Positions 25,706 to 38,295 are shown, numbered from the stretch's first letter. The stretch is DNA of 64,000 bases from Cyanoderma ruficeps (GCA_008694505.1 VZDJ01007755.1:14458471-14522470), one strand, 5' to 3'. Made by a program: numbers and translations. The notes: generated by a model from the letters alone, not told the origin.

Positions 25706-28700
25706 CTGGAAGCATAGATAGCATGCAGCTATGTATACACTGAAATAAAACATGACTGAGAAAAATGGACCAGTAGGATTCCAAAGAGTCCTTAAGGCCA
25801 TATCTCCAATGGTGTTCAGTTGACTAACTCCTACTGAAGCACATGTAGTAACTTCAATTAGCTATGAGCTCAGTTTTGGGAAGTTCTGAGCATGCTGGCT
25901 GTAATCCAGTGAGACCCATGCTTTGCTCTCAGCAGGTAAATATTGTCCCTGATGAGTGCAGCAGAAATTATACCCCTGAGGTTAAGTACACACTTATATT
26001 ATTTGCTGGACCTGCATGAGTATGTTCAATACTGAGCTTTTCATAAATAAAATGCCCACGATTATTTATCCTAGGGGAAAAAATTGCTTCATTGAGGAGC
26101 AAACATCCAGTGATCTGTATAAATTTAACTGTAACAATAGAGCTCATATAATAATGTACAAGAGCTGACTGAAATGTGAAGAAGAATTGAACACCAACTG
26201 GAAATACATGCTGGTTGTTTATTTCACTGGCAAGAAAGATGTTACATAAAAAAAGATCATTTAGCTTAAAGCTGCATTTCACTGTCTGACACTCTATTTT
26301 GGAAGAAATGAATAGTATCTTGTCAGTACGCCTTAGTAAAAAAACAAAAGAGAATCATTTTTTTAAAAGTACATCCCCACACCTAGAATATTTAAGGAGT
26401 CAAATATATGAATCAAATATGGTAATAGTTTAGAAGGTTTGAAGTTCTGGTTCATTGTTGCTGAGAGCTGTTGGGATTAGTTACATGGTATGTGTTCCTT
26501 GGTGGCAAAATGAGCTGCCCTTCCTCCACTGCCCTTCAGCCCTTTATGCCTGCTCCCACACTCATTCAGATGTGTCAGCACAACTGCTTGTGGGATCATT
26601 TCATGGATTAGATTAGGGAGATCTGTGTTGAAAAGCAAACAAACAAGCAAAAAACAAGAACAAAAGGCTTTTTTTTCTGGTGTTTTTCTTTTTGCCCTGG
26701 ATTGTATCAAGGGTCTGAGGCACAGAGTGTTCCACAAACAATTGCATTGCCTCCTTCAGGGAGACAGCAAACTGCAGCAGTGGGGCAGCAGCTGGGTCAG
26801 GGCAGTGAGAAGGAACTTCCCAAGGCCGTTTTGTCAGCAAAAATAATATTGAATTGCCCCAAAATCTCACTCTGGACTCAATTACATCAGAATTTAACTC
26901 CAAGATTGATATTCATCCCATCTCTCTGATTGTACTTTAATATGTATGTATACATGCATAGAAATCTATATTAAAATATTATATATGTGTGCATGTGCAT
27001 CTTTAAATTTTGAAAATACTCACTAGGCTGTGAGATTTGTTTTCCTTGAGGTAAAAAATAAATCCAAGAAAAAAAAATGCAGTAAAACTATGTGTTTAGA
27101 CACAGAGCTAAAAATGCCTGGGAAAACAGTGCAATGTTTGTAAAGACCTATACAATAGAGTCCTAGCTGCCTGCCACACAAGCATTCCTCTCTTGTGAAT
27201 GGATGTTTAACTATGGAGCAACAGACCATAAGCGTGGGCAGAGCAGCAGATGGCAGGTCACTCCATTAATATGGAGAATTCAAGCGATTCCAAACATTTT
27301 GTTGTGCTTTTACCCTCATGATGTGAAACTGGATGACAATGGAGTAAAGCTCCAATGGCTCCTTTTTAGAGAGGAGGAATATGCAGATAGACCTAATTAG
27401 ATATTACCCATTTATTGCCAGCTCCTATTTACTGTAACCAAACCACCCATTCTTCCCTGCTCACTGCAGTGTGTTTTGTGTCTGTCAGCAAGGTACTTGG
27501 TAGAGCTTCTGCATGCTGAGATGCAGAATCAGTATGTGTGCAGACATTTTCCCTGTCCCCAGGGTAAATGGCAAAACAATAGTGCCCAAGAAAATGAAAC
27601 AACTGATGGATCTAGAAAGACGACTTTGGTCTCCAGGCTTCAAGAGAGCATACTGTGCGCTGGCCTGTGCCTGTCACTGGAAGGCCTCATGACTCAAGTT
27701 ATCCTAAGTCACAATGAGAATTGCATGCTCCTTTAAACTATTAGATGACCTGCACTTAAATGTGGTTACCCTTAATCACATTAAGTGGTTTTCCACATTC
27801 TAAATCTTCTTGATATTTTGTTACCTGGGGAGCTTTATTAACATTCACCTGTCTGAAAATGACTGGGGAAGAGAAATACAAATTACTCCCAGATAATGCA
27901 AATACATGGCATTTTGCAAATGAACTTTGCAAAGCTTATGCACGTTAGAGCATATTCCTGATGCAGCTTCTATCCTCAATTAAGCTGGTGATGACCATAA
28001 TATATTATACTGTATGTCAGAGGTTAATTGTTCTCACCTTTTTTTGTCTTTATCTCACCACCTTCTTCTTTCTCCTCTCCTGACCAGTGACAAGACCAGC
28101 AGCTGTCTTAGTTTGCTATCTTGTGTCAGATGTGCTAAATGCAGGGCTGCTGAAAGTGCAGTTCACATCACTCCCGGGGAATATGTTGAATATCCAGGGC
28201 CTGAGTTTGGGTGCTGGACTTCTGCTTTGAAGGGCTGATCTTCAGATATAATTCTGATATAATTCTGCACTGGAATGTACCATTTTTGTCTGCAATATAA
28301 TTAATTTCCAGGCACAGCTCTACCTGACCGCTGTAAGATACACTCATTGTATTCTGCACTGTACAGCAGAAATTACATCTTGGAAATAATGCATGTAAAT
28401 ATGACTTTGCAATATTTCATTTCTGCTTCTCTAACAATATCATCCTCAACAAACTCTTGAAACGTTTCCATACATTAATACTCATTAAATGGACCCAAAT
28501 CTTTCAGTTTGATATAATGAATACATAAGTAGACCCTTTAAATATTTTGATTTTACATGTACTTTTCCTAGAAAATGATATATATATAAAAAATTAAATG
28601 ACAGCCAGCACTGTCATTTAAAAATTGAATAATGTGTGCAGAAGCAAGAATTTTTGCAGATAATCAATAAAGGGCAGAAGTCTTCAATTCTACTCTTTTT

Positions 28701-31700
28701 CACAAAACACCTCTGGCTCCTCAGTAGCGTACCTCAAGGGAGACCCACAAATCCTTTCAAATAATACATATATATTAAAATTTGTAGCTCCCTTGGTTAC
28801 TCAAAAGGACAATAATGAAGATATTGCATTATGTGCTATTCCTATCTGACACTATTTTCATGGACATGAATAGTTTCTTTCTTGTGTCTGTTCCATAAGA
28901 TCTGTCAACTCTCTTCCTGCTGATGTCACATCTTTGTCACTACTTTCCTCTCAAGAGATCTAGTCAATTAGCAAAATTGGATTAAGCTATGAGCAAATAT
29001 ATATAGATTATTTTTAACTTTCTTTTCAAGCTGATGCTTCTTACCAGAGTTTATAAGACAACTCCAAAGTCTGTACTTTTTTTTCTCTCTAGTTGTTTTG
29101 TAAATCTAATAAAAGAGAAAAGCTTTTGCAACCCTACATCTTAACAAAATGCTGGAGAAAATAGTCAGTCTTAACAATTACATTCTGAAGATTGTCAGTG
29201 TGGAGATGCAGGAAACGGGGAGCAAAAGGGTTTTTTTCAGATTACAGTGATGTGGAATATTTGATGGTGCATCAGCATCAAGTAAACACCGTGTTTGGCT
29301 TTTTCATAAGAGTAGGAAGGTGACTTATTTTGCCTGCTGATTTGTCATCTTTGCTGGTACTGACAGGTGCATTGATCCTTGTACTCATCTCTCCATTGGC
29401 ACAAGCAATTCATTTAAAGGCTATTGCAAATGCCTCTTAACCAGAAAGACGTTTTACTAACTAAATATTGCCTATGCTGACATGTAGAACAGGAAAGAAA
29501 ATATTTTAGTGTGTTTTCTACCTCCATTGCTGTTTTGTAGGTAAGGCTTCTGTGACTTAAAATTTAGAACTCCAAGGGATGTATAAGATCATTGTGGTGT
29601 TGAAAGACATTTTTTGACCTTTTGACTTCGATAGGCTTTGCATTCTTATTTGGCGATCATTTAAGAAATAACCCCCCCATATTTTAGATACATACACATG
29701 TGAACTGGTTTGGTAACTGCCACTGTTTCTTGTTCTGTCATCTGAAAAATCAGAATAATCTGGGAAATATAGAGGTTTTCTTATACCACAGAAATAATTT
29801 CCAGCGCTTCTTAGATCCCTCTACTAGTATGTTCAATATGGGAAGATAATTCATTATTAGAAAGGTCACAAAACACTGCTTTTAAGTGAAAGACCTTCCT
29901 TGAAATATATTAGGCATATTTCACTACATGGAGTTTCTAAAGAATCTATTTAAGGAGTGATGAAAACAGTCTTTACTCTTGCCCAATCTGTGAAGGAAAT
30001 TGCTTTGGAAAAGGGAATGGTAGGGAAGCAAAGGGAAGAAGAGGGGAAAGCCCCACTATATAAACAATCTAATATCATTATCTCTTTCTTTTTTCTCATT
30101 TTACTTTTGCACATGCATTTTAAAAGTAATGTGCTTGGTGGACTTTCCTGGCTTTGCCTGATCTGGATAAGACATCAAGCGCCCCAGCCCAGCAGTGGTT
30201 TCAAAAACCTGTCTGATATTCCCTTTGTGCATCAGACAGAGGTAGATTTTGTTTCATGCATCATTCATAGACTCACTGCTGAGATTCTACAAGTTGCTAC
30301 ATCTCCCAGTCCTATTTCAGAGGCTTAAAACAGAAAGAGATGACTGTATTTCTGTTGAATATGGTCACATGTGCCACATCATAAGATGTTGCTGATGCCA
30401 AAGATGACACTTATTTTGAATTTGTGGTATAAAAAGTAGCTCTTTACTGTTGCACCTATGTCTTAAAAGTTTTCTTGAGTCTTATTGTGTGCTGTGTTGC
30501 AGTATTTTTTCACATGCTGTATTCCCAGCACAAAGAACAGGATAAACAGAAACCTCTGCTTGATGTGGAGAGCTGCTCTTGAGAACATCAGCAAATCACT
30601 TAATCTTTCAGTCAATCATAACCTTTTTTCTCTTACCCACCTATGTCACAGAAAGACCACCTTCCCTTGAATTCAGCCTATTGTCTGCACCTATGGGGCT
30701 TTTTTCCTCTCTTTTCTTTTTTTTTTTTTTTTTATGTCTCCACAATGTGTGGTAGATCCTGTCCTCCTGTTTTTTTCCACCATCTGGAGCAGCCATCAAC
30801 CATTATGTGACTGATTGAGTTGGACTCATTTCACATTTGGTGTCATTGGACATCTATTGTCACTGGCCTATGCCTCCTTTCTCAGCTGAAAAAAAATTAA
30901 GAAAAAAGAAAAACAATATCCCCACCAACAATAATAATAAAGTCAATAGAACATTCATTCCTAAGCTTCTTTGCAATCCCAATATGGAAGCCTCTAAAAA
31001 CCCAAGAGGCTTCAGCAATCACCCTTACTTCTACCTTACTTCTACTTCTAATGGATCTAGACTGGGAGTAAGATCCACTTTAACAAAGAATATCTGTATT
31101 TGTGCTGATAAATGTAGCCCACAGAGACATGTTCTCAGACGTTTTGGTAATGGCATACATAATCCATCACAGTGAATTTTGAAGTGGGGCCTCAGGAAGG
31201 GTGATGAATCCCTGGACTGAATTAGTTTATGGTAAGGCAAATGTGTGGTCCTGTCTGTAGCCCAGAAACTGTTCCCTACAGATGGCTAGCCACATCTTTC
31301 ACTGTGTTTTCCCCTGATTAAGCAGAAGCATAGGAAGTCCCTGGTGGGGATTTCATTCAATCAAGTGAAACAGAACAGGAATTTGATGGCACCAGGAGGA
31401 AAAGCCCATGTTCACATTTCTGACTTCACATTCCTCAAAATTCCCCGAGGATGAGGGGACATCAGCTTTGATTTTACAATGTGCCTTGCTACTCTCCCTA
31501 TGACCACCCCCTCTTCTTAGACACATGATTGCTCTTGTTTATCAACCACAATTTGTGCATAAATGTTAACAGGACTAGAGCAAAACCCTGGCTTTTCATA
31601 CCACTCTTCAAGTTTTTTTAATAATGTCTTCCTCTGCTGAGCTTATAGAACTTGAAATAAATGCACTTTTCAATACACTAAGTTACAGTGTAATATACAA

Positions 31701-31714
31701 CTACTAGAAGGATT
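25706..31714. other. 6.0 kb of unique AT-rich DNA, no gene recognised
   Basis: Nothing coding is recognised. It contains an exact octamer ATGCAAAT (27896-27903) in an AT-rich stretch, an 11-bp tandem duplication GATATAATTCT x2 (28245-28266), a T17 run (30717-30733) and an 11-bp tandem duplication CCTTACTTCTA x2 (31023-31044). The longest open frame, 29957-30328 (123 codons), shows no domain. Confidence 0.6.
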
Positions 31715-31859
31715 GGAAGGAAGGTCTGGGGAGCTACACTCTGATCTCAGTGCCAGAAAAGATCACGGAGCAGATCATCTTGAGTGCCACCACACAGCAC
31801 ACACAGAACCATCAGTGGGTCAGGCCCATTTGGCATGAGTTTATGAGAGGCAAGTCTTG

Positions 31860-32205
31860 CTTGACCCACAATGCCTCCTTCCATGAGGCCACTTAGTGGA
31901 TGAAGGAAAAGCTGTGGATGGTGTCTACCTGGACGTTAGTAAAGCCTTTGACAACATTTTCCACAACTTTGTCCTGGAGAAACTGGCAGCTTGTTGGTTT
32001 TTTGAGTGGTCTTTGCTGAGTGTAAAACTGTTTGGATGGCCAGGCCCAGAGAGCTGATGAATGGAGTTACTTCCAGTTGGCAGCTGGTCATCAGTGGTGT
32101 CCCCAGGGCTCAGCTGGGGCCAGTCCCATTTAATACCTTTATCAATTATTTGGCCAAGAGGATCAAGTGTACCTGCAATCTGTACAATCAGTTTGTAGAT
32201 GACGC
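31860..32205 (+). pseudogene. CR1 ORF2 reverse-transcriptase fragment, broken
   Basis: This encodes the catalytic part of a CR1 reverse transcriptase, the enzyme that copies LINE RNA into DNA at the target site. Three RT motifs are visible. Motif A, VYLDVSKAFD (31923-31952), carries the first catalytic Asp. Motif B, SGVPRAQLGP, starts at 32093. Motif C, FVDD (32192-32203), carries the second Asp pair. Motif A is in one frame, which hits TGA at 32055-32057. Motifs B and C are in another, so at least one frameshift separates them. The downstream end is cut by the solo LTR, which starts two bases after the motif C aspartates. No endonuclease domain is present because the copy is 5'-truncated. 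Confidence 0.85.
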
Positions 32206-32660
32206 TGATGCCTTAAGTTTTAGCTTTCATGTTTCTCAGATTCTGTGCTGCCTAGGGGTGTAGTTCTGAGCCTCATATTAAGTGCTGGTAAGCTGTCTTC
32301 ACAGAGTAGGTAGACATAACAAATCCTTTTCCTGCTGAAGACCAAGGACAACGAGTACAACTTTCAGCCCAAAAGCATAAACAATGGTGGACTGAAGGGA
32401 GGAACGAGAAGGATGAGACCTCACAAACTGAAGCTGTAATTGGACCATTAAACCCCAATATGCAAATGGACCAAAACTTATAAAAGTGTAAGACCTCATG
32501 ACCGGTCAGCCATTTTGTGACCATTCTAAATCTACCTTGGGTGTAGCCGTGGCCAGGCTCTTGTACTCCCAAGGTGTATCCTTAAAGGCCTTTTAATTAA
32601 TATCTATTTTATTCTCTATCTCTGTCCAGTCTGTTTCAGGTCAGCCTTCCCAAGGCACCA
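32206..32660 (+). mobile_element. Solo LTR (455 bp) of an endogenous retrovirus
   Basis: The termini form an inverted repeat, TGATGCCTT at 32206-32214 and AAGGCACCA at 32652-32660 (8 of 9 pairs). Inside are an inverted CCAAT box ATTGG (32439-32443), an octamer ATGCAAAT (32460-32467), a TATA box TATAAAAG (32479-32486) and a pyrimidine/T-rich U5 following AATTAATATC. It is inserted in CR1 ORF2, and CR1 resumes directly at 32661-32664. The flanking four bases are ACGC (32202-32205) and ACAC (32661-32664), a possible 4-bp duplication with one CpG-type change. No internal genes remain. The family name is not certain. The block CCATTTTGTGACC after the TATA box is a feature I associate with avian ERV LTRs. 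Confidence 0.85.
32439..32486 (+). promoter_or_regulatory. LTR core promoter: CCAAT, octamer, TATA
   Basis: ATTGG (32439-32443), an exact POU octamer ATGCAAAT (32460-32467) and TATAAAAG (32479-32486) are ordered and spaced as in an RNA polymerase II promoter, with the octamer 12 bp before the TATA box. Sequence integrity suggests the promoter could still be recognised, but activity is not shown. Confidence 0.6.
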
Positions 32661-33064
32661 ACACTGAGTTGGACAGGAGGGCTGATCTGCTGGGGAGCAG
32701 GAAGGGACAGAGGGACTTTGACAGGATGGATCCAGGATGGCCTGAGGTTCTACAAGGTCCTGCCCTGGGGAACCCCATGCAGCACTAGATGCTGGGGGCA
32801 GTGTCTGGAAAGCTGCTTGGTGAAAAAGGAGTTCAGGGGGAGGGTCAGTGGAGATCTTCTCGCTCTCTGAAGCTGCCTGAAAGGAATTTTTACTGAGGTA
32901 GGGGTTGCTCTGCTCCTGGGGAACCAGCAATAGGATGAGAAAAATGGCCTCAAGTTGCACCAGGAGAAGTTTAGATTAAATATTAGGAAAAATTCCTTCA
33001 CTAAAAATATTATCAAGCACTGGAACAGGCTGCCCAGGGAAGTGGTTGAGTCACCATCCCTGGT

Positions 33065-33582
33065 TGTAACAATGCGTCTTTTCGGAGTGTAGCTAAGGCC
33101 TTTCAAGATCCCAGTCAGCCTCTCCATAGAGAAACTGCTTGAGAACTATTCAGGCAGCAATTCAAGCTCACACAACCACACACGTTACAAGGCTAGCTCA
33201 GCAAGAGAGGTTCTCAGGCCCAAATCAATTTCCAGCGAGCGTTTATTCCAGTGTGCCAAAGGTGAATCCAGAGCCAGAGAGAGAGAATGTGGTTTTTCTG
33301 TTATATAGGGTCTCAGGTTCATGGGTGGTACAAGGGGCAGGACAGGGGTCAAGTGACCATAGGGAAGAGAGGAACAGGACACCAAGCCCCATAGCCAAAG
33401 GGAAATGGAAAGGGGATACCATGGTGTGGGTGATGGACTTGCGAAACCCAGAGAGAAGATTGCACAATATCTGCAAGGATCCATGGGGGAGAAGCCATTT
33501 TTTACACCTGGGGTATTTTTAATCTTCACTTTTCCAGGGAAAGGCAGTTGGAAATTCCTTTAATGGCACGAGAGACTCCACA
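33065..33582 (-). mobile_element. Solo LTR (518 bp) with perfect 6-bp target duplication
   Basis: The insertion lies in the CR1 3' region. The duplication CCTGGT occurs at 33059-33064 and 33583-33588, directly abutting TGT (33065-33067) and ACA (33580-33582). Removing the insert plus one duplication restores continuous CR1 (CACCATCCCTGGTGATATTT). Orientation is minus: plus-strand TTTATT (33242-33247) reads AATAAA, and TATATA (33302-33307) lies upstream of it on the minus strand. A 6-bp duplication is typical of class II (ERVK/alpha-beta-like) elements. Overlapping frames of 77-127 codons inside it are not genes. Confidence 0.9.
33242..33307 (-). promoter_or_regulatory. LTR TATA box and polyadenylation signal (minus strand)
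   Basis: On the minus strand, TATATA (33302-33307) is followed 60 bp later by AATAAA (33242-33247). This compact spacing implies a short R region with the poly(A) signal close after the start site, and leaves about 180 bp of U5. Confidence 0.5.
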
Positions 33583-33720
33583 CCTGGTGATATTTAAAAG
33601 GTGTGTAATGTGACAGTTGAGGACATTGTTTAGTGGTGGACTAGGCAGCAGTGGGTTAAAAGTTGGACTTCATGATCTTACAATTCTTTTCCAAACTAAA
33701 CAATTCTATGATTCTTTGAT

Positions 33721-36700
33721 AATACACAGTTCAGCCCAAAAGTCAGCTGAAGAGTATTGGTGTCTAGTGTAGTATAACTAAAAGAATACTGAAATAAACC
33801 AAAATTATGAATGTGTCATGGAGGACAAGCTCAGAAAGATGCCCTGCTCTTCTCTTGCTCTTCACTGAGATGGATGTGGCAGTTTCTTCCTGTCAGGGAA
33901 CTAATAAGGACAAAAGTAGTAATAGAACAAGTATTAAGTTTTGTGCTACCCTGACCTTTCTGCACTTTTTGCTTAGTCACCACTCAAGGAATTTAAAATC
34001 AACATGTTCACCCCACTGATGTCATGTTACCAAGAAACCTAGCCAGAGATTCAAGAGCTCAATTGCATAGACTTTTCCTTTCTTTCCCTAGCTCCCTTTT
34101 GTCTCAGGTCTGTTTGGGAAAGGAATAACAATGGTCCAGCTGAACCTTCAGGCAGATTTTCAAGTCAGGTTCAGGAAAGCCATGATTGAATAGTATTTAT
34201 ACAGTGCTGAATATTATGTTTTGAAAACCTTTTAAAGTATTTTTCTAATTAGTCTTCTGCTACATTTTTGGATAGATGAGATATTACTTGGATACTGGTT
34301 ACCTATACTACCAGGCAACTTCTGAACCTTATTCCAGTTTCTTTACATGCAAAATCCCTCTTAAACTATGGATGAATTCATGGTTTTTTGACAAAACTTA
34401 AGAAAATAAAATAGGATGGGGGTATGCATGGGGGGCTGTGCTATTGGTGCAGATACCGTGTTTCCCCACACGCAGCAGAATTTGCTGTGTGTTAGTCTGT
34501 GTACAACATGCTTTTTATTGCTATCACAACAAGCCGAAGATGATAACATTCCTGGTATTCAGTACAGAAGAATTCATACCTATCATTTAGAGATATCTCC
34601 ATTCATTTTAAATTAAAGATGTTTTTTGTGTGATGATAGGGTGATATCTTCTGCTATCACACAGGTCTTTCATTCCAAGGGCCTGCGCAATGTCTTTAAA
34701 GGTTTATGTAAAGGCTGTGTTTTGCTCTAAGTGGTTGCCTCGCTCCTGAATGTTCCTCCACATGCTGCAAAATGAAGACATTTAGCCCTTGGCCCTATGA
34801 ATTAACAGCAGCCTTTCATTCAGCTCACATTTAATTTCTGTGCAAGTCTTTTTCTGTGGGTCTTTGGACCACATTGTGTGCTGGCATTACCCCTTGTGGA
34901 ACAATTTGCATAACACAAAGTATCAAAAAGTGTCATTTTGATTTAGTTTGCTCCTGTTGAAGTGTAAACAGCCACTCAAGATGTAAGGCAGGGGTATTCT
35001 GTGTTCCTTCCTTGCCTTGATTCAGAACCTCAATGGCTCTTCAGGCAGACAGATCAACATTGTCCATGAGGAAAATGGAAGGGCAAGAAACACTACAAAT
35101 CCCTCCTAAAAGCTTGTATGGTATGTGAGGCAACTGGAGTTTTTCACAAAGCAGTAATTTAAACAAAGCACATACTTGGTCCAAATAAAATTACTGTATT
35201 AGAACTTTAGCCCAGTATATTGTCTCTATAGTATTTGTTACTATAATTGGCCATATCCAAAACAGTAAGTGTTGGTGAGGTTTTGGTGCAAAACTCATTT
35301 CCTTTGTGAAAGGACTGTGTATATTTAACTAATTTTCGGTCTCCTCCAATTAGTTGTCATGGGGGTATAATAAACCCTTTTAAATTTTGTAAAACAGAAG
35401 GAGAGAAAGGAATTACTGGGAAGGACTCAGTTTCTGTCATCATAGCTCAATTGACTTGCTTTCTCTGGTAGCTACGCTGCATCAGCTCCTTGCCAAAGAG
35501 CCTGTCTTCCCTTCATTACAATTTTCTGAATCTGCTCCTTGCCTCCTGAACTATCTGACATTTTATCTGGAGGACATTTCAGTTCAAGGAAAGGGACAAG
35601 ACTGTAGAGATTTCTCTCCCTGAAGAAATTTAACCTTTGTGCTGAATTGACATGTCTGTGCAGTTAAAACCATTTTATACCTAAATCATGTATAAGTCAA
35701 ATCCCTCAAGCCCCAGTATTTCAACCTTAAGGGAAGGGGAGAAATTTACATCTAATTTTGAGGCACTGATGAGAGGAACTGTTCCAAGAAAGACGCCAAT
35801 TATGAACAGGACAAGCTGGTTTTCACCTGCTTGTTGAGGTATATGCATAAGCAAATCCTTAGCTGCTGTAAATTAGTGTAATTCCACTCACATGCAAAGA
35901 CTCTCCATGTTCCTTATCTGGATCTTTATTTTCAGGTACTGTGTGTGCTGCACAGTTTCCTGTGCGAGGTAATTTGCATTCAGGCATGCTCCAGCTGCAT
36001 GATTCTATAATGTTTTTATGCCTGTCATTGTAAAATGCTGAGTGAACAATAGCAGGGACTAAACAGGAGTATATTAAGAGCTGAAAAGGCTTGGGGTGAA
36101 GTGCATGCCTCACACAACTATTCAATGTGTTAACTCCTTTATTATTATTGCCCATTATTTCTTAGCTAGACATAGACAGTCTGCTGTAGTGGAAAAAAAA
36201 TAGTCTGTCCAACAATTAGAAGAAATTTAAAAACCAAAGCTATGGCACAGTTGCTTATTTTTTCCTGTTGCAAGAGCTGAGAGAGAAATGCACTTTGAGA
36301 TAAGCTTTTCAGTGTAGAGAAAAAAAAAATTAAAAAAAAAAAAGCCAGGAACAATACAGGAAAACTTCAGTGTGTTCAATGAGGTCAACCCTGAAGGAAA
36401 AAGATATTCATTGCAGTGCACAAAACATCTTGCTACCTGGTCTCTGTGTTTTACTCTAAAAAGCAGAAAAATTGATAAGAGAGGAACTGGAAGGCAAAAG
36501 TGGAGCAGTCAGAAGGACCAAGTGAAAGTAGCCCTTGAGATGAGAGCAGGAAAGAAAGGACAAGAGAAGCAGCACTAGGAAAGTTTATGTTCCTTTATGC
36601 AGTCATTTGCACTGTCCCTTTCTGCCAGGGTCTGAGGCATGCTGAATTCTGGCTGTCAAAGCTGCCCAACAAAAACCTTTTAGAGACATCAGATGATCTA

Positions 36701-37881
36701 TCCTGCTGCCCTCTGGTCTTCAGTGGGATTTTGTTATGCTGTCATTTGAAAGCCACCGCTGATGACGTGTAATGAATTAACAAGAGTCATCAATGATAGC
36801 TCCAAGTGATTGTAACATCTGGGTTATGAAGTTTACAAGAGAAAAGCATTAACCATTCAAGCACTGTGACAATGTCTTTCAGCCTTCAGCAAAATTTTTA
36901 AACTTCTGTTGGAGCTATTAATGCATTCCCTAATACAAGTAAAGCTGAATTATGGACATAAAACTTTAGGCAGCTCACAATCACACTTTGCTAAAAAGTG
37001 TTAACTTTGAAAAATAAATCAGTCCTTTGGAGTGTTAGGTACTCAAGCACAGAAAATGTGGGGTATCCAAGGAGCTCTCTTGCTCTTTACTATCTAAATT
37101 GCCACACTTCGGCCCTCCCACGAAGGCAGCAGAAACAGTCTCTACCATCCATTGAACCAGCCACAAAGCTCAAATAGACAAGAGCACGTTGCTGAAGAAC
37201 AGCCCCCATTTTGGGACAGGATGTTTAATGGATATTTATGGACAAACACTGCAAAATAAAACCAGATTACTAAATTAAAATACATGTAGTTCTGCAAGAA
37301 AATACACATGTGTGATGGAAGAAATTTAAAATAGTTGAGCGTCATTGAATTCCAAGTTTGAATTATTACCACTGAGAATAAACCTAAGAAAATTCAAGGA
37401 AGCAAAAGATTTTAAAGAAAGAGAACACAGATACTTTAAATACACATTTAAGACCCAGTTCCATCTGACCCCAGGGAGCTTTCCTTCAACCAAAGTGGGT
37501 GCACCAGAGTCAACCAAATAGACATTAAACATTAATAAACATTACATGTTCTTGAGGCACCAAGAAGAATTTGAGGATGGAGAGATTAACAAAATCCACC
37601 CAAATAAATGGATTATACAGTATAATAGGTGTGCATCAGAGCTCAGAGGTGTCTTGTTCTTGTTCAGGCTTGGTTCAAGCTAGCACTAGAACTACAAGCA
37701 ATAGTTCTACATCTGGACCAATAATTTTCCTCTCTAAATGAAAGAAAGTGGAAACTAAATTCTCTTCCGTGAAAGACATGTAGCTAAGTCCCAGCTGGGA
37801 TAAACATTAGTCTTCCTTCATTTTTGACTATTTAAATGTGTCTCATGGTTTTGAGATAAGGAGAAAGTAAAATTTTTTATC
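33721..37881. other. 4.2 kb of unique DNA, no gene recognised
   Basis: No repeat family or exon identified. It includes an imperfect small hairpin near 34630-34665 (GTGTGATGATAG ... CTATCACAC) and an A-rich pair of runs (36320-36343). Open frames reach at most about 98 codons without a recognisable domain. Confidence 0.6.
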
Positions 37882-38295
37882 TGTATTGGATTGGCATGGC
37901 CAGCTGTTGGTAGTGGGAGGTCTACACAGGGGATTTCTCTCAGAAGCTGCTGGGAATTTCCCCATGCCCAACAGAACCAGTGTAAGCTGGCTCCAAGATA
38001 AACACACTGCTGGCTGAGGCTGAGCCCATCAGCAACCCTGGTAGTGACTCTTGCTGTTTTAAGATTTGGTTTACCTCTCATTATTCTTCCCTGCTTTGAT
38101 TGGTAGTAAGTTTACTTAATTTCTCCAAGTTGAATCTCTCTTACCAGTGATGGTAATTGGTTAGTGATCTCTCCCTGTCCTTATCTTGAGCCATGAGCCT
38201 CTCATTAGATTTTCTCTTCCACTCCCAACTGAAGAGGGGAGTGATAGAATTGCCTTGGTGGGCACCTGGCATCCAGCCAGGGTCAAACAATCACA
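37882..38295 (+). mobile_element. ERVL-type LTR with large internal deletion
   Basis: This is related to the LTR at 2262-3166 but only 414 bp. The 5' part (37882-38050) has TGTATTGGATTGGCATGGCC, a TTGGTAGTGGG block, AAGCTGCTGG, and GGCTGAGCCCATCAGCAACC. It then jumps near 38055 to TTTTAAGATTTGGTTT and the U5: GGTAATTGGTTAGTGATCTC, then GAGGGGAGTGATAGA, GGCACCTGGCATCCAGCCAG and a decayed end CAATCACA. About 500 bp of the middle found in the other copy is missing. The AATAAA has mutated (AGTAAG), and the canonical CCACCACA end is eroded. The target duplication is not clear. Confidence 0.85.

Larger units (their letters stand above)
31715..33720 (+). mobile_element. CR1 LINE, 5'-truncated, split by two solo LTRs
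   Basis: This is a CR1 copy running from late ORF2 to its 3' terminus. It starts near 31715 with the block preceding the reverse-transcriptase catalytic core, passes motifs A, B and C, is interrupted at 32206-32660 and again at 33065-33582 by LTRs, and ends with the octamer tail CAATTCTATGATTCTTTGAT at 33701-33720. CR1 sequence actually present is 31715-32205, 32661-33064 and 33583-33720. The section at 33000-33064 (CACTGGAACAGGCTGCCCAG, then GAAGTGG and CACCATCCCTGG) and the section after the second LTR (TGATATTTAAAAGGTGTG) join cleanly. The element is defective, with frameshifts and stops. Confidence 0.92.
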
